From NCBI GenBank assembly GCA_963971425.1, contig OZ020525.1, forward strand, positions 2,108,001 to 2,172,000: a stretch of DNA of 64,000 nucleotides. The letters run 5' to 3'. Shown piece by piece: positions 22,001 to 32,915 of this stretch (within the stretch, counting starts at the first letter, position 1; each line of letters begins with the position of its first letter). The position numbers and the translations under genes are program-made. Under the pieces are notes generated by a model. The model did no database searches. It was given only the letters and a program-made list of their open reading frames with translations, and was not told the DNA's origin. Source of the stretch: Bryoerythrophyllum caledonicum (Eukaryota > Streptophyta > Bryopsida > Pottiales > Pottiaceae).

Positions 22001-22543
22001 TGGGCGGTATGGGCGAAGCTCGACACAGTGCCATACAACTGGCCTATTATTCCGGGAGCATTTGACACACCAGAGGAGTGTGTGAATTCTTACCGAACCT
22101 TTTTTGAAGCTCATCGTCACCATACAGATCCAGTTTGTTTTAGAGCTGCAGTGTTTTGCAATATGCTGTCGTATATGTGCTCATTCTACAGGATCGTGGT
22201 GAATGTCAATCGTTACAACAAGAAGAAGGTGGAGTTTTTGATGTGGATTAAGTTCCAACAACATCCAGCGCGGTGGATTCGGATGTTTGAATGCATGATC
22301 ATCACTCAGTTCCTGTCCCCTTCCAGTTCGGCGTTCGCATTGGAGTTCGAGCCAAAGAGGTACAAGGATATCTCATTGTGGTTGAATTTTCAACGGACCC
22401 GTAAGACTAACCTGTTACGAGATGAAGATGTGTGCCGCAACTTGGAAGAAGCAGACATACAGAGTCTTCTGAGTGAACTAGAGACTGAAGATGAAGTTAA
22501 GCACAAGCGTCTGCGACATGACAAGCGAAGAAACGATGGTTAG
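19082..22543 (+). CDS. Accessory protein of element B, 1,153 residues, coiled coil
   Basis: One uninterrupted frame on the pol strand. Residues ~40-240 form a globular domain (ARAFIIASDRGTLEEF; then FNWSKILYVHIKLEM and FCTTYLSEFCPEL) whose pattern of an aromatic/W box followed by a helix resembles the plant putative-transposon-protein domain and the C/D/F accessory proteins. Residues ~245-430 are a charged, disordered linker. Residues ~430-660 are a long coiled coil with a repeated H(A/T)(R/K)xVADL(Q/K) unit. Residues ~670-1130 are an unrecognised C-terminal domain rich in Trp, Phe and Pro, with a basic tail. There is no signal peptide or transmembrane segment, so it is not env-like. Function unknown; a particle, trafficking or targeting factor is possible. 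Confidence 0.85.
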   Translation: MVMPSWSIDEACTRADTQDKMTAAKSRKTDFLLVSSEMHYLTEKAMTANRQNLESAGLWPFIIQRWPEPNLQRARAFIIASDRGTLEEFVIEDQVVTFDLATIKSHFPGLSDNGPTLVNIPLLDRETLLKIFDAPETARVDKKDTKKGYTVTKAKSRWKDWLQFVNQRLLMSLPGPNVISFEGLAAAYRAWHGDRFNWSKILYVHIKLEMASKTTCHTKSYFCTTYLSEFCPELRKQASSKRVEEKKKTAPAIKKRPRRGEKAQEESEDEGETGALDVHNRLTPDAPTIQMGETPEPQLESEEQRTPTSDVQKTTKKKARREAPIDTGPAPRNLAAALEETEGTKSRQAEKEKVEVVIDLEDGEDTTSKVEEVVSTKTADAATSSKAAEEVTTSKASKGKAKVDERVVNSSGGKSTKNDAILPVGKKQLELLVVEKDDLIKEYQRTNEAIFRATEEMEFELHKEKVRGAAEVRKVQQEADDWKLKHAEEQAQRKAKEQLNEQLANERDELKKEVAQQVTHVTHWRKKCADLQEQVRQAQGREKEIKDLMTECDAAVAGVRATKELYESERSRGEQFAKTLAELKQRHAREVADLQKQHTKDVADLKGQHARAVGDLKKQVKGVSSPPREWSVLSKLQKEVETLTEERDQLRSRVVTECGAKKRMQECLWEHELQSPPLFSLFRNYELQRETFLRMTQIAPGATLQDVEFDVIWDSAEHYPNMRNLICEMLARGALQLTSVSKFTHPIGDLGARVLLYYMTLEHQLAFKRARDKPNEVFRMVKIPENRVAPANSPEWRQLIETLYHEIRDENALLSTLTHVQAREAVAQRGELSTGHYVHEYTRVCQRLKKIVEGQQVAVHSIENTYQQVLFAPPPFDFKVPPGVKISLPVTGSFLKQRYLGNYDLMFDEPSEKPFATWTAMEWLLEDFGVSPKQWRPWDVVYPLLTQSWPVIVPAAVALDAHLCPLQGQRRYKWAVWAKLDTVPYNWPIIPGAFDTPEECVNSYRTFFEAHRHHTDPVCFRAAVFCNMLSYMCSFYRIVVNVNRYNKKKVEFLMWIKFQQHPARWIRMFECMIITQFLSPSSSAFALEFEPKRYKDISLWLNFQRTRKTNLLRDEDVCRNLEEADIQSLLSELETEDEVKHKRLRHDKRRNDG

Positions 22544-25277
22544 ACTTATTTGTAGTAGAGTAAAGAAACTGATTATGCTCGTGAACAAGTTTTATTTGTT
22601 AGTCAGGATTGGCTAGCTAAGTAGAGCTGCGATTTTGAGACTTAAGATTATCCTGAACTATTCATGAAGACTATGATTTCCGGATGTTGTAACTTTCACT
22701 TTCGACGTTATGAATGGTTTATCAAGTTTACAGGAGTGTGAATCAACAATTAACAAAGAAGTATAGACAACTTTGTAAACACTAGCTATGACATAGTGAC
22801 TTAGAAGAGTTAGACTGTCGCATGCTTCTCATGCACAAACACATGAAGAACTGATGCAAAAGCACGAAGAGTTTAAGTATGATTAAGGAACCTCAAAGTG
22901 GACTAAACTTCAAAAATCACCTCAAGCAAGAAGAAATCTGAAGAAAAAACTTGAGCAAAGCTTACAAATTTTGAGAGATCCCATATGCTACATTCAGAAC
23001 ACATAGGCTGTGAAGAAAGAGTTTAAAGATTAACGACCGAAACTAGGTGTTCCAATTGTGAGAAATTGTAAAAAGATTGAAGAAATGCTATAGGTGCAGC
23101 AAAGTGCAGAAAAAAAAAAAAAAAAATAAATAAATTTTTTGCTTCAACTGCAAACCTATATCTACACCTGCACCTGTACTACACTACGTGGCGTGGTGGG
23201 GCGGGTGTCGTTGGTTGAGTAGAGACCCGACACTAGCACCCGGAGGTTGCCACGGCAGCGTCTACTCGCATCCAACGATCACCAGGCCACCAAGGCCGAA
23301 TTGAAGGAGTGGGTGACGAGAAGCCTCTATATACTAGCGCAACAAGGCGCACCAAACGATATGGGATAATGCGCTGCACGCACGGGCTCGGCTACCCGTC
23401 ACCGTAGAGAGGATTACCGCAACAACTAATTACGGGTTGCTCGAATGCCAAACACTGATGCTGATTTCAATTCGGGAGTTGGTCTGCATATCGAGCAGGT
23501 GAAGATTGTAGTAAAAAGAGACGAGTTGACCATGGAAGATATCAAACAGTCTAAGTGAATGTGGACTAAGCGAAGAACAAAAGATGGACTTGTTGACAGA
23601 CAGAATGCGCACTAGCGAATACACGGCGTTGGACATGCATGAAGACATGAATCAGAACCCCTGCGATATCATCATGCGCAAGTTATTATCCGAGTCATCT
23701 CGGGTGCTGATCACGATCAATCTGTTGGTGTGTAGTATCGACGTGCAACAAGTGTTGCTGAAGATCAATCATGCCCTGTCAACACACCCAGCGTAATACA
23801 TGCATGGTATGAACGCAAGAGGTATTTCGACCAAAAGAGAGTAGCTATCAACTTTAAGCTGAAGGCGGATCGGCACAGTTTATGAAGCACGTATATTGAA
23901 ATTAAACATGAAAATAAAAATAAAAATAAAAATAAATGAAAAAGGATATGTAAGTTGAAAAGTGAACCTTAAGGTAATCCAAGTTAGAATAAAAAGAACA
24001 ACTAGGATAGCTCCTTAAGATATCTCAAGAAAAAAGAGAAAATTAGGAAAAGAAGAAGTAAAATACGAAGTTAGTATTTTAAGAAAGAACAATTTGAATA
24101 GAACCTTGAGTCTAGGTAATGCATTGAGAGAATTTCATAACAAAAGAACAATTAGACAAAGATATACCTACAGTATCTCAAGAGAGACTTAATACCTAAG
24201 AAAAAATTAAGTTTGGTCTAGTAGTGAGAGATGAAACAAAATGAATGAGAAACATTCTAGTTTAGAATTTCTTAAAAAAATTTAAAGAAGCCTGAGTGGA
24301 TTTAATCAGAACTTGATAAAGTTACAAGTAAATCTCAAAAAACTTAATGATTTAGTAAGTCTAGGTAAATAGAGTAGTACCTAAACTTCTAAGTCTAAAA
24401 ATATGTTGAAAAAATAAAGGTTGGAAGAAATGAGACTTTAGTTGAAAGGAAAAAATAAGAGAGAACATGATAAGATTGAGAGAAAGTAGTTGAAAGGAAA
24501 AAATGAGAGAGAATATAATAACATAATGAGAATATCTTATGTTAAGAGAGAATAGGCTAGAATAGAAAAAGATAGTTAGCACAATTAGTAGTGAGGTGAT
24601 ATACACACTATTTGAATTGTATGTAGAATGATATTTCAACTGAAATTGAAGTTACAAGTAGACGAGAGAAAAGAAAGTAAGGAAATTAGCAATATAAAAT
24701 TAGTAATTAGTAGTGAGACCACAATCTACTAACATACTAATTTACTGATGTGAGTACTAATGAGTGCTATTTAAAAAAAAAATTAAAAATTAAAATAAAA
24801 TAAAATGAAAAATAAATAAATAAAAAATGAAATGATGAAGAAGAATAGAAAGTGAAGAAGAAGGAATGATATTAAAAATTAAAAAAAAAAAAAAACAAGG
24901 ATGGCAAGTGAAGATTAAATGAAGATTTAAAAGAAAAATTATATTAAGGAGAAATATTTGAAGAGCAATGAAGTACAAAAGAGAAGATTTAAAGGAGAAT
25001 GAAAAATTTAAAGCTAAAAAGAAAAATATTAGTGTCTAAGTGGAAGACTAAAGTAAAAAAAGTTAAGTTCAGAAGAAACTTAAAGACTTAAGTATGTAAG
25101 AGACATACTTATTTAAGATGAAAAGAATGGAAAACAAATGAAGACAATCAACAATCCTTAAGAAGATAAAGGAAGAAAGCTACATGAAGATTAAAAGATA
25201 ATAAAGTAAGGGATGGATTGCGAAAGATTAAGTTCAAGGACAAAGGTCGTTGAAGTCGACGAGGACGTCTCCGAGCT
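22544..25277 (+). other. 3' non-coding region of element B
   Basis: Holds a 17-A run (23110-23126), then a more GC-balanced island (about 23160-23820) unlike the rest, which could be captured foreign DNA but encodes nothing recognisable, then A-rich DNA with weak repeats. The last ~400 bases match element A's 3' end (1-408), so they are a conserved part of the family. Confidence 0.6.
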
Positions 25278-25290
25278 AAGAAGGGGGCTA
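25278..25290 (+). other. Polypurine tract of element B
   Basis: AAGAAGGGGGC lies directly before the 3' LTR; A has AAGAGGAGGGC at the same place. This is the expected plus-strand primer site. A block with GTCGTTGAAGTCGACGAGGA just upstream is also conserved between A and B. Confidence 0.8.
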
Positions 25291-27073
25291 TGTACAACCT
25301 AAAACCTTAAAATAGTTTTTTAAAGAAAATTAAGTGTAAAAAGGGTTGTAGGTATATGGAAAATTAAATAATTAATGATTATGTTTACATTAATTAATTA
25401 ATTAATAGAAAAGTGTCTCTTCATATCCAAGAAATAAGAGATAGTGGGTAAAGGGGTGAACTCGCACCCTTTGAAAAGGGTGTGCCTTTTCATAAGTAGA
25501 TATGAATGGGTGTGAGGTTCAAGTGAAGTTAGTTTTAAAGGTTAGTGGTTGGAAAAACCATTTTTTCTAAGAGTTGTGCCTCTTGGCTTTGAGTAGAATT
25601 AATAGCTTGAATTTTTAGCATTCGTGGCCATTTCCGTAAACATTCCTTGGAGGAAGATTGGAGTGAGCCCTAGCTTAGGTGGAAAAAGCTAGCAATTGAA
25701 GAAATCTCTTATGTTGTAAGAGTATTATGTTGTGTGTGAAATTATTAATACATAATTATTATTGAATTTGCATATGTAAAGTCGTGTGTGTGACTTAAAT
25801 AATATGTAAAAATTGAAATAATATTAAGTGTTTCATAAAATAAATTGGACATTGTGTTTGTAAAATGCAATTATATGCATGAGGTATTAATTGTGAATAA
25901 ATTCCTATGCATAAATGCATTAATTATTTTATTTAGATCTTCATTGTAAAAATTAGGAAACTATCCTAATTAATTATGTGACATGAAATTGTGAGTGTGT
26001 TAATGAATTAAATATAATGTATTACATATGAGTGAAATATGAATACTTAAATATTGAAACTTCAAGAGATAAAGTTAGGGAAGATCCTAACTATGTCAAA
26101 GTGACATTGTGAATATTAATGTAATAAATCTAAGTGTATGTAAGGCATTTAGAAATTAATTTGAAGTAAGAAACTTAATGCATTTATGTGAGAAATGCAT
26201 AAGTAATTAATGTTAAACTTAAGTTTGAGTATGGAAACTTAAGTTTTAAGTCATAAGACGGGAGTCTTATGCATGTGTAAATAAATAAACTTAAGTCTAA
26301 AGTGGAATAGAACTTAAGTTTAAGTGATAAAACTTAAGTCTAGAGTGATAGGACTTAAGTTTGAGTGAGAAAGAACTTAAGTATAAACGATAGGACTTAA
26401 GTCTAAATGTTAGAACTTAAGTCTACAATGAGGGAAAACTTAAGTTTGGAAGATAGAACTTAAGTTTGAGTTAGAAAACTTAAGTCATACAAGTATAAGA
26501 GTGAAGATACTCTTTTGGCATTCAAGTGTTAAGGACTAATAGATAGTTAGACTTAAGTCGGGACTTGGAGTAGGATTATTTAGGAACTTAATCTAACTTG
26601 TATGTTGTTTGAACTTAATACTTGTGATGAATGCTTGAGCGGATTGGATGCACGTGAAAAGTAAAGCGAATTGTATGAGGTAAATTTGTAAATTTAATGG
26701 AATTAATTAAGGAACAAACAATGAGTGCAATGGATAGGATCCATGAGCCGAAGATGGCAAATACTAAGAAACTAACCAACAAGCACATTCATAGTTAATT
26801 CAAGAGCAAGGCTCTTTAGAGGAGCAAGGCTCTACCTAAGCATATAAATCCGTGGGATTAATACCTTAAGAGTGAAATGCTAAGTGTGAGGCATTTTAAG
26901 GCTTAATTCCCTAAAAACAAATGCATAAACTTAAGTAACTCAATAAAAGATAACTTTTGACCTACGATTAAAGACAAACTACTTAACAGTTGACGCTAGA
27001 CCATCCCGGGACGAAGAACTTGGATCAAGAGTGATTCTCGGGTCTTTATGGAGAGTGGAATTTTTGGGCTACA
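25291..27073 (+). repeat. Element B 3' LTR
   Basis: 1,783 bp, same length as the 5' LTR and about 99.6% identical by eye. It starts TGTAC instead of TGTAG, which breaks the perfect TGTAG/CTACA terminal pair. It has a TATAAG core at 26494-26499 and the ACTTAAGT array just upstream. Confidence 0.95.
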
Positions 27074-27078
27074 AGAAT
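27074..27078. repeat. TSD of element B, right copy (AGAAT)
   Basis: Identical to 7074-7078, directly after the CTACA end of the 3' LTR. Confidence 0.95.
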
Positions 27079-27163
27079 GTGCGAGGAGAGGAACAGGAGG
27101 AATAAGAGCCGGAAGCCCCGGCCACTGGAAGTGCGAATTAGGTGAGGACAGCAGCTGAACCGG

Positions 27164-30100
27164 AAACGAAGAAGAGGACGAGATCACGAAGAAGACGACC
27201 AGCACACGAAGCAGAGGCTATCTCGAAGAAGACGACAAGCAAAGAAGATGACGAGATCACGAAGAAGAGGACCAACGAAGAAGACGACGAGATCACGATG
27301 AAGAGGACCAGCACACGAAGAGGAGGCTATCACGAAGAAGAGGACCAGCGAAGAAGAGGACGAGATCACGACGAAGAGGACCAAGACACGAAGCCGAGGC
27401 TATCACGAAGAAGAGGACCAGCAAAGAAGACGACGAGATCACGAAGAAGAGGACCAGCACACAAAGCGAAGGCTATCACGAAGAAGAGGACCAGCGAACA
27501 AGGGGACGAGATCACGAAGGAGAGGACCAGCACACGAAGCGGAGGCTATCACGAAGAAGACGACCAGCGAAGAAGAGGACGAGATCACGAAGAAGAGGAC
27601 GAGATCACGAAGAAGAGGACCAACACACGAAGCAGAGGCTATCACGAAGAAGAGAACCAGCGTAGAAGAGGACAAGATCACGAAGAAGAGGACCAGCACA
27701 TGAAGCAGAGGCTATCACGAAGAAGAGGACCAGCGAAGAAGAGGACGAGATCACGAAGGAGAGGACCACCACACGAAGCGGAGGCTATCACGAAGAAGAG
27801 GACCAGCAAAGAAGAGAACGAGATCACGAAGAAGAGGGCCAGCACACGAAGAGGAGACTATCACGAAGAAGAGGACCTGCGAAGAAGCGGACGAGATCAC
27901 GAAGAAGAGGACCAACGAAGAAGAGGACCAGCAAAGAAGAGGACGAGATCACGAAGAAGAGGACCAGCAAAGAAGAGGACGAGATCACGAAGAGGAGGAC
28001 CAGCCAAGAAGAGGACGAGATCACGAAGAAGAGGAGGAGATCACGAAGAAGAGGACCAACACACGAAGCGGAGGCTATCACGAAGAAGAGGACCAGCGAA
28101 GAAGAGGACGAGATCACGAAGAAGAGGACCAACGCACGAAGCAGAGGCTATCAGGAATAAGAGGACCCGCGAAGAGGAGGAGGAGATCACGAAGAAGAGG
28201 AGCAACACAGGAAGCGGAGGCTATCACGAAGAAGAGGACCAGCGAAGAAGAGGACGAGATCACGAAGAAGAGGACTAACGAAGAAGAGGACGAGATCACG
28301 AAGAAGAGGACCAGCGAAGAAGAGGACGAGATCACGAAGAAGAGGACCAGCACACGAAGCGGAGGCTATCACGAAGAAGAGGACCAACACACGAAGCGGA
28401 GGCTATCACGAAGAAGAGGACCAGCAAAGAAGAGGACGAGATCACGGAGAAGAAGACCAGCAAAGAAGAAAACGAGATCACAAAGAAGAGGACTAGCGAA
28501 GAAGAGGACGAGATCACGAAGAATAGGACCAACACACGAAGCGGAGGCTATCACGAAGAAAAGGACTAGCGAAGAAGAAAACGAGATCACGAAGAAGAGG
28601 ACCAACGAAGAAGACGACGAGATCACGAGGAAAAAGACCAGCACACGAAGAGGAGGCTATCACGAAGAAGAGGACCAGCGAAGAAGAGGACGAGATCACG
28701 AAGAAAAGGACCAACACAGGAAGCGGAGGCTATCACTAAGAAGAGGACCACCAAAGAAGACGACGAGATCACGAAGAAGAGGACCAGCACACAAAGCGGA
28801 GGCTATCACGAAGAAGAGGACCAGCGAAGAAGAGGACGAGATCACGAAGAAGAGGACCAGCACACGAAGCGGAGGCTATCACGAAGAAGAGGACCAGCGA
28901 ACAAGAGGACGAGATCACGAAGGAGAGGACCAGCACACGAAGCGGAGGCTATCACGAAGAAGAGGACCAGCGAAGAAGAGGACGAGATCACGAAGAGGAG
29001 GACCAGCCAAGAAGAGGACGAGATCACGAAGAAGAGGAGGAGATTACGATGAACAGGATCAGCGGAGAAGAGGACGAGATCACGAAGAAGAGGACCAGCA
29101 AACGAAGCGGAGGCTATCACGAAGAAAAGGACCAGCGAAGAAGAGGACGAGATCACGAAGAAGAGGACCACCACACGAAGCGGAGGCTATCACGAAGAAG
29201 AGGACCAGCGAAGAAGAGGACGAGATCACGAAGAAGAGGACGAGGACACGAAGAGGAAGCAATCACGAAGAAGAGGACCAACGAAGAAGAGGACGAGATC
29301 ACGAAGACGAGGACCAACACACGAAGCTGAGGCTATCACGAAGAAGAGGACCAGCGAAGAAGACGACGAGATCACGAAGAAGAGGTCCAGCACACGAAGC
29401 GGAGGCTATCACGAAGAAGAGGACCGGCAAAGAAGAGGACCGGCAAAGAAGAGGACGAGATCACGAAGAAGAGGACCAACACACGAAGCGGAGGCTATCA
29501 CGAAGAAGAGGACCAACGAAGAAGAGGACGAGATCACGAAGAGGAGGACCAACGAAGAAGACGACAAGATCACGAAGACGAGGACCAACACACGAAGCTC
29601 AGGCTATCACGAAGAAGAGGTCCAGCCAAGAAGAGGACGAGATTACGAAGAAGAGGACCAGCACACGAAGTAGAGGCTATCTCGAAGAAGAGGACCAGCG
29701 AAATAGAGGACAAGATCACGAAGAAGAGGTCCAGCACACGAAGCGGAGGCTTTCACGAAGAAGAGGGCCAACGAAGAAGAGGACGAGATTACGAAGTAGA
29801 GGACCAGCAAAGAAGAGGACGAGATCACGAAGAAGAGGATCAACGAAGAAGAGGACGAGATCACGAAGAAGAGGACCAGCACACGAAGCGGAGGCTATCA
29901 CGAAGAAGAGGACCAACACACGAAGCGGAGGCTATCACGAAGAAGAGGACCAGCGAAGAAGAGGACGAGATCACGAAGAAGAGGACCAGCACACGAAGCG
30001 GAGGCTATCACGAAGAAGAGGGCCAACGAAGAAGAGGACGAGATTACGAAGAAGAGGACGAGCGATGAAGAGGACGAGATCACGAAGAAGAGGTTCAACG

Positions 30101-31047
30101 AAGAAGAGGACGAGATCACGAAGAAGAGGACCAGCACACGAAGCGGAGGCTATCACGAAGAAGAGGACCAACACACGAAGCGGAGGCTATCAGGAATAAG
30201 AGGACCCGCGAAGAGGAGGAGGAGATCACGAAGAAGAGGAGCAACACACGAAGCGGAGGCTATCACGAAGAAGAGGACCATCGAATAAGAGGACGAGATC
30301 ACGAAGAAGAGGACCAGCACACGAAGCGGAGGCTATCACGAAGAAGAGGACCAGCGACGAAGAGGAGGAGATCACGATGAAGAGGACCAACGAAGAAGAG
30401 GACGAGATCACGAAGAAGAGGACCAACGAAGAAGAGGACGAGATCACGAAGAAGAGGACCAACACACGAAGCGGAGGCTATCACGAAGATGAGGACCAGC
30501 GAAGAAGAGGACGAGATCACGAAGTAGAGGACCAACGTAGAAGAGGACGAGATCACGAAGAAGAGGACCAACACACGAAGCGGAGGCTATCACGAAGAAG
30601 AGGACCAGCGAAGAAGAGGACAAGATCACGAAGAAGAGGACCAACACACGAAGCGGAGGCTATCACGAAGAAGAGGACCAGCGAAGAAGAAGACGAGATC
30701 ACGAAGAAGAGGACTAGCACACGAAGCGGAGGGTGTCCCGAAGAAGAGAACCAGCGAAGAAGAGGACGAGATCACGAAGAAGATGTCCAACACACGAAGT
30801 AGAGGCTATCACGAAGAAGAGGACCAGCGAAGAAGAGGACGAGATCACGAAGAAGAGGACGAGATCACGAAGAAGAGGACCTGCACACGAAGCGGAGGCT
30901 ATCACGAAGAAGAGGACCAACGAAGAAGAGGACGAGATCACGAAGAAGAGGACCAGCACAGGAAGAGGTGGCTATCACGATGAAGAGGACGAGATCACGA
31001 AGAAGAGGACCGGCACACGAAGATGAGGCTATCACGAAGAAGAGGAC
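27164..31047. repeat. 3.9-kb minisatellite of 18- and 19-nt modules inside element E
   Basis: Built from ACGAAGAAGAGGACCAGC (18 nt), GAAGAAGAGGACGAGATC (18 nt) and ACACGAAGCGGAGGCTATC (19 nt), most often combined into units of about 37 and 73 bp. The order and number of modules vary along the array, with scattered substitutions. Because one module is 19 nt, each passage through it shifts frame, yet no frame meets many stops. The longest plus-strand frame (27142-28278, 378 codons) reads Arg/Lys/Glu/Asp-rich peptide; minus-strand frames read hydrophobic peptide. I see no promoter or conserved start, so I call a satellite, not a gene. Confidence 0.9.
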
Positions 31048-31888
31048 AACTAAACTGAAAGAAGGAGGGTGAATTGAATCGAATCAGGGAGCCCCTCTCT
31101 TCCCCTGGCTAGTAGTCAATTCCTTGTGCTTGAGTGAACCCTTATTTTTTCTATTCACACACGTCACGCGGAAGCGCTGTCAAAATTTCACTAGAATTAG
31201 GGTTACAGTCAACTCCACTTAACTAGGTGATTACTCTATAAGAATAAGAGAACGCAGCTGGACGCTCATGAGTAGCTTAGTGTTAAGGTGGGGTTAATCA
31301 TGTGAAGTATATGGGCGTGCATGTGAATGTTTGGCTACAACTTTTGAGTAAACATGTATGTTGAAGGTGCACTGCTGGTCGCTGGCTGTGAGGTCCAGGG
31401 TCGAGTCAAAGGATTAATTGAAGGCTGCCATCATGTTAAGCATCAAAAACTAATAAGAATAGAGAAAACAAACATAAGAATCGGAGCTAGAGTCGAGTAG
31501 ATAATTAGGATTATGACGTTGTAGGAAGTAGGGAAGCCTGTCTGCTGCCAACTGGTCCCAGGGTCACACCTAAGCCTGAAACTGATCATTAAAGGTCTAA
31601 TCAAGTTTGGAATGCTGAAGTGAACCCATAAGAGTTGGAAACGTTGCATTCGGAGCCCTAGAGCAAAAGTTACACTTGTTCAAAGGTGGGTTCAATTAGA
31701 AGGTTGGATTAAGTCACCACCTCACTAAGTAACCACAAGGAACCCAAGTGAACATGAGATGTGTCACCATGCTTGTATAAGTTGTGTATGAATGGACCGA
31801 GGATTGGTTACACAAGTAACTAAGGCCCCGTATTAGGATCTTGTGTTCAAGGTAAGCCACCCTTTAGGGGCGGTTTATTTGGCTCACA
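31048..31888. mobile_element. Right arm of element E
   Basis: Non-coding sequence from the satellite to the GGCTCACA terminus. TATAAG at 31237-31242 is the only promoter-like signal; the rest would be R/U5 if E is an LTR. Confidence 0.6.
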
Positions 31889-31893
31889 ATGTA
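31889..31893. repeat. TSD of element E, right copy (ATGTA)
   Basis: Matches 6290-6294. Confidence 0.92.
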
Positions 31894-32915
31894 GATGGTC
31901 TTCTTAAGGAGCCCAACTCTCTAGCCAATATCTCGGATGAGCTCATCCATCAGTTTGAGTTGACCCTTGGAATCGTTTTTGTCGACCTTTCTCCTCTTCC
32001 GGCTGGTCCCCTCTGACGGTCCGGACTCGTCTTCTCCGGATGATGCAGAGGAGCTGCGTATGCCCGGACTCTCCGTCTGGGGCTCCTTTCCCCGAGGTCT
32101 CTTAGGAGCTTTCAGGCCTTCCGGAGTGCCTATGGTTGTTGCCTCCGGCACAGTTTCCTTCTTCCGGACTCCTCTTCCTCCGACTCATTCCCTCCATACT
32201 TCTGGAAGTTAAGGACTTCATCGTACTGACGGATTTTCGTCTGGGTCAGCTGCTGGTGGTGAGCATAAAGGTGCACCACATACAAGGCCAAAGGCGTTGT
32301 TGATTTCTTCACCTTCTGGAGATTGGCCACGAGCCGGTTGATCAGGTCGGTCATCAACGTTCCCCAGTCGACGATGATCTTCCCCCGGAGTGCTCTGAGG
32401 AAAGTGCAGGCCCACTTCGCCACCACTCGCTTCGGCTTTTCCGGATGGAAGATAGGGTTTAAAAACCCTAGCATGAGCTGGGCATCCAGGTGCCGAAGGT
32501 CTTGGAGGTTGTAGCCATCCTTTGGGTCTCCACGTCCTCCGAATTCCTCTGCTAGGAACTCGTCCCGCCGTTCCACCACCTTGGTACGGCCGGCTCAGAA
32601 GTCGTAGGCCTGAGACTACTCCGGGACTCCCCACACTTCCGGATGGGCTCTCATCAAACCCTTGTACTTCTCGTCCGGCGCCCCGACAAGTTCTCGAACG
32701 TAGACCTCTTCCCGGATGCTCCACGGAACCTCAAGCAAACCCTCACAACCCATGTACTTCAGACTGTTCTTCAACATGGTGAGTTCGTCCGGGTCTTCTG
32801 GTATCTCCGGGAGAACACGGGTTAAAGGAGGCACTGCAACTGCCGGCTCTTCGTCTCTCCGGCCGCGCCCATCTCTATCCGACCTCTTCTTCTTTGCCAT
32901 CGGCACAGACTTCAT
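31889..32915 (-). pseudogene. Element D accessory gene, 5' half
   Basis: Minus-strand start MKSVPMAKKKRSDRDGRG at 32915, closely matching the C copy (51485). It contains the conserved blocks PEDPDELTMLKNSLKYMG, DGYNLQDLRHLDAQL, NPIFHPEKPKRV, VDWGTLMTDLINRLV and HLYAHHQQL, then an acidic/basic linker (KAPKRPRGKEP). Defects: in-frame stops near 32616 and 32587, a frameshift near 32150 and a stop near 31925. Truncated at the E insertion and continued at 6294. It is the same gene as 5246-6294. Confidence 0.82.

Larger units (their letters stand above)
7079..27073 (+). mobile_element. Element B: complete 19,995-bp Ty3/gypsy retrotransposon
   Basis: LTRs at both ends, a PBS after the 5' LTR, a polypurine tract before the 3' LTR and a perfect 5-bp target duplication show an intact insertion unit. 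Order: LTR, PBS, three small ORFs, gag, protease, RT, RNase H, integrase, a 2-kb spacer, a 1,153-residue accessory ORF, a 2.7-kb spacer, PPT, LTR. The single archetypal RNase H, the DD35E integrase and the absence of a chromodomain place it outside the chromoviruses, near the Tat/Athila lineages. Its size, leader ORFs and PBS type recall Ogre elements, but there is no second RNase H. The LTRs differ at about seven sites by eye, so the insertion is young. Confidence 0.95.
6295..31888. mobile_element. Element E: probable solo LTR with internal minisatellite, split by element B
   Basis: Ends are TGTGAGCC and GGCTCACA (TG...CA with an 8-bp inverted match), flanked by the 5-bp duplication ATGTA. 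Without B and one B target copy, E is 5,594 bp. I see no repeat of one end near the other, no gag or pol, and a TATA-type core (TATAAG at 31237-31242) about 650 bp before the right end, the relative position seen in B's LTR. These traits suit a solo LTR of a long-LTR element better than a full element. Parts: 6295-7078 AT-rich non-coding, 27079-27163 short GC-rich, 27164-31047 minisatellite, 31048-31888 right arm. A DNA transposon with short TIRs and 5-bp duplications is the alternative. Confidence 0.72.

Noticed and set aside
19082-22543. Envelope protein (errantivirus- or Athila-like)
   Set aside because: No signal peptide, transmembrane segment or cleavage site seen; coiled-coil, charged composition instead.
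7079-27073. Firm assignment of B to Ogre
   Set aside because: Size, leader ORFs and PBS fit, but there is one RNase H only and no sign of the gag/pol intron; lineage left open.
27142-28278. 378-codon Arg/Glu-rich frame as an RS-like or nuclear protein gene
   Set aside because: It is read wholly from the satellite, changes module phase throughout, and equal-quality frames exist on both strands.
6295-31888. E as a full LTR retrotransposon with two LTRs
   Set aside because: No sequence near one end is repeated near the other, and no PBS, PPT, gag or pol is visible.
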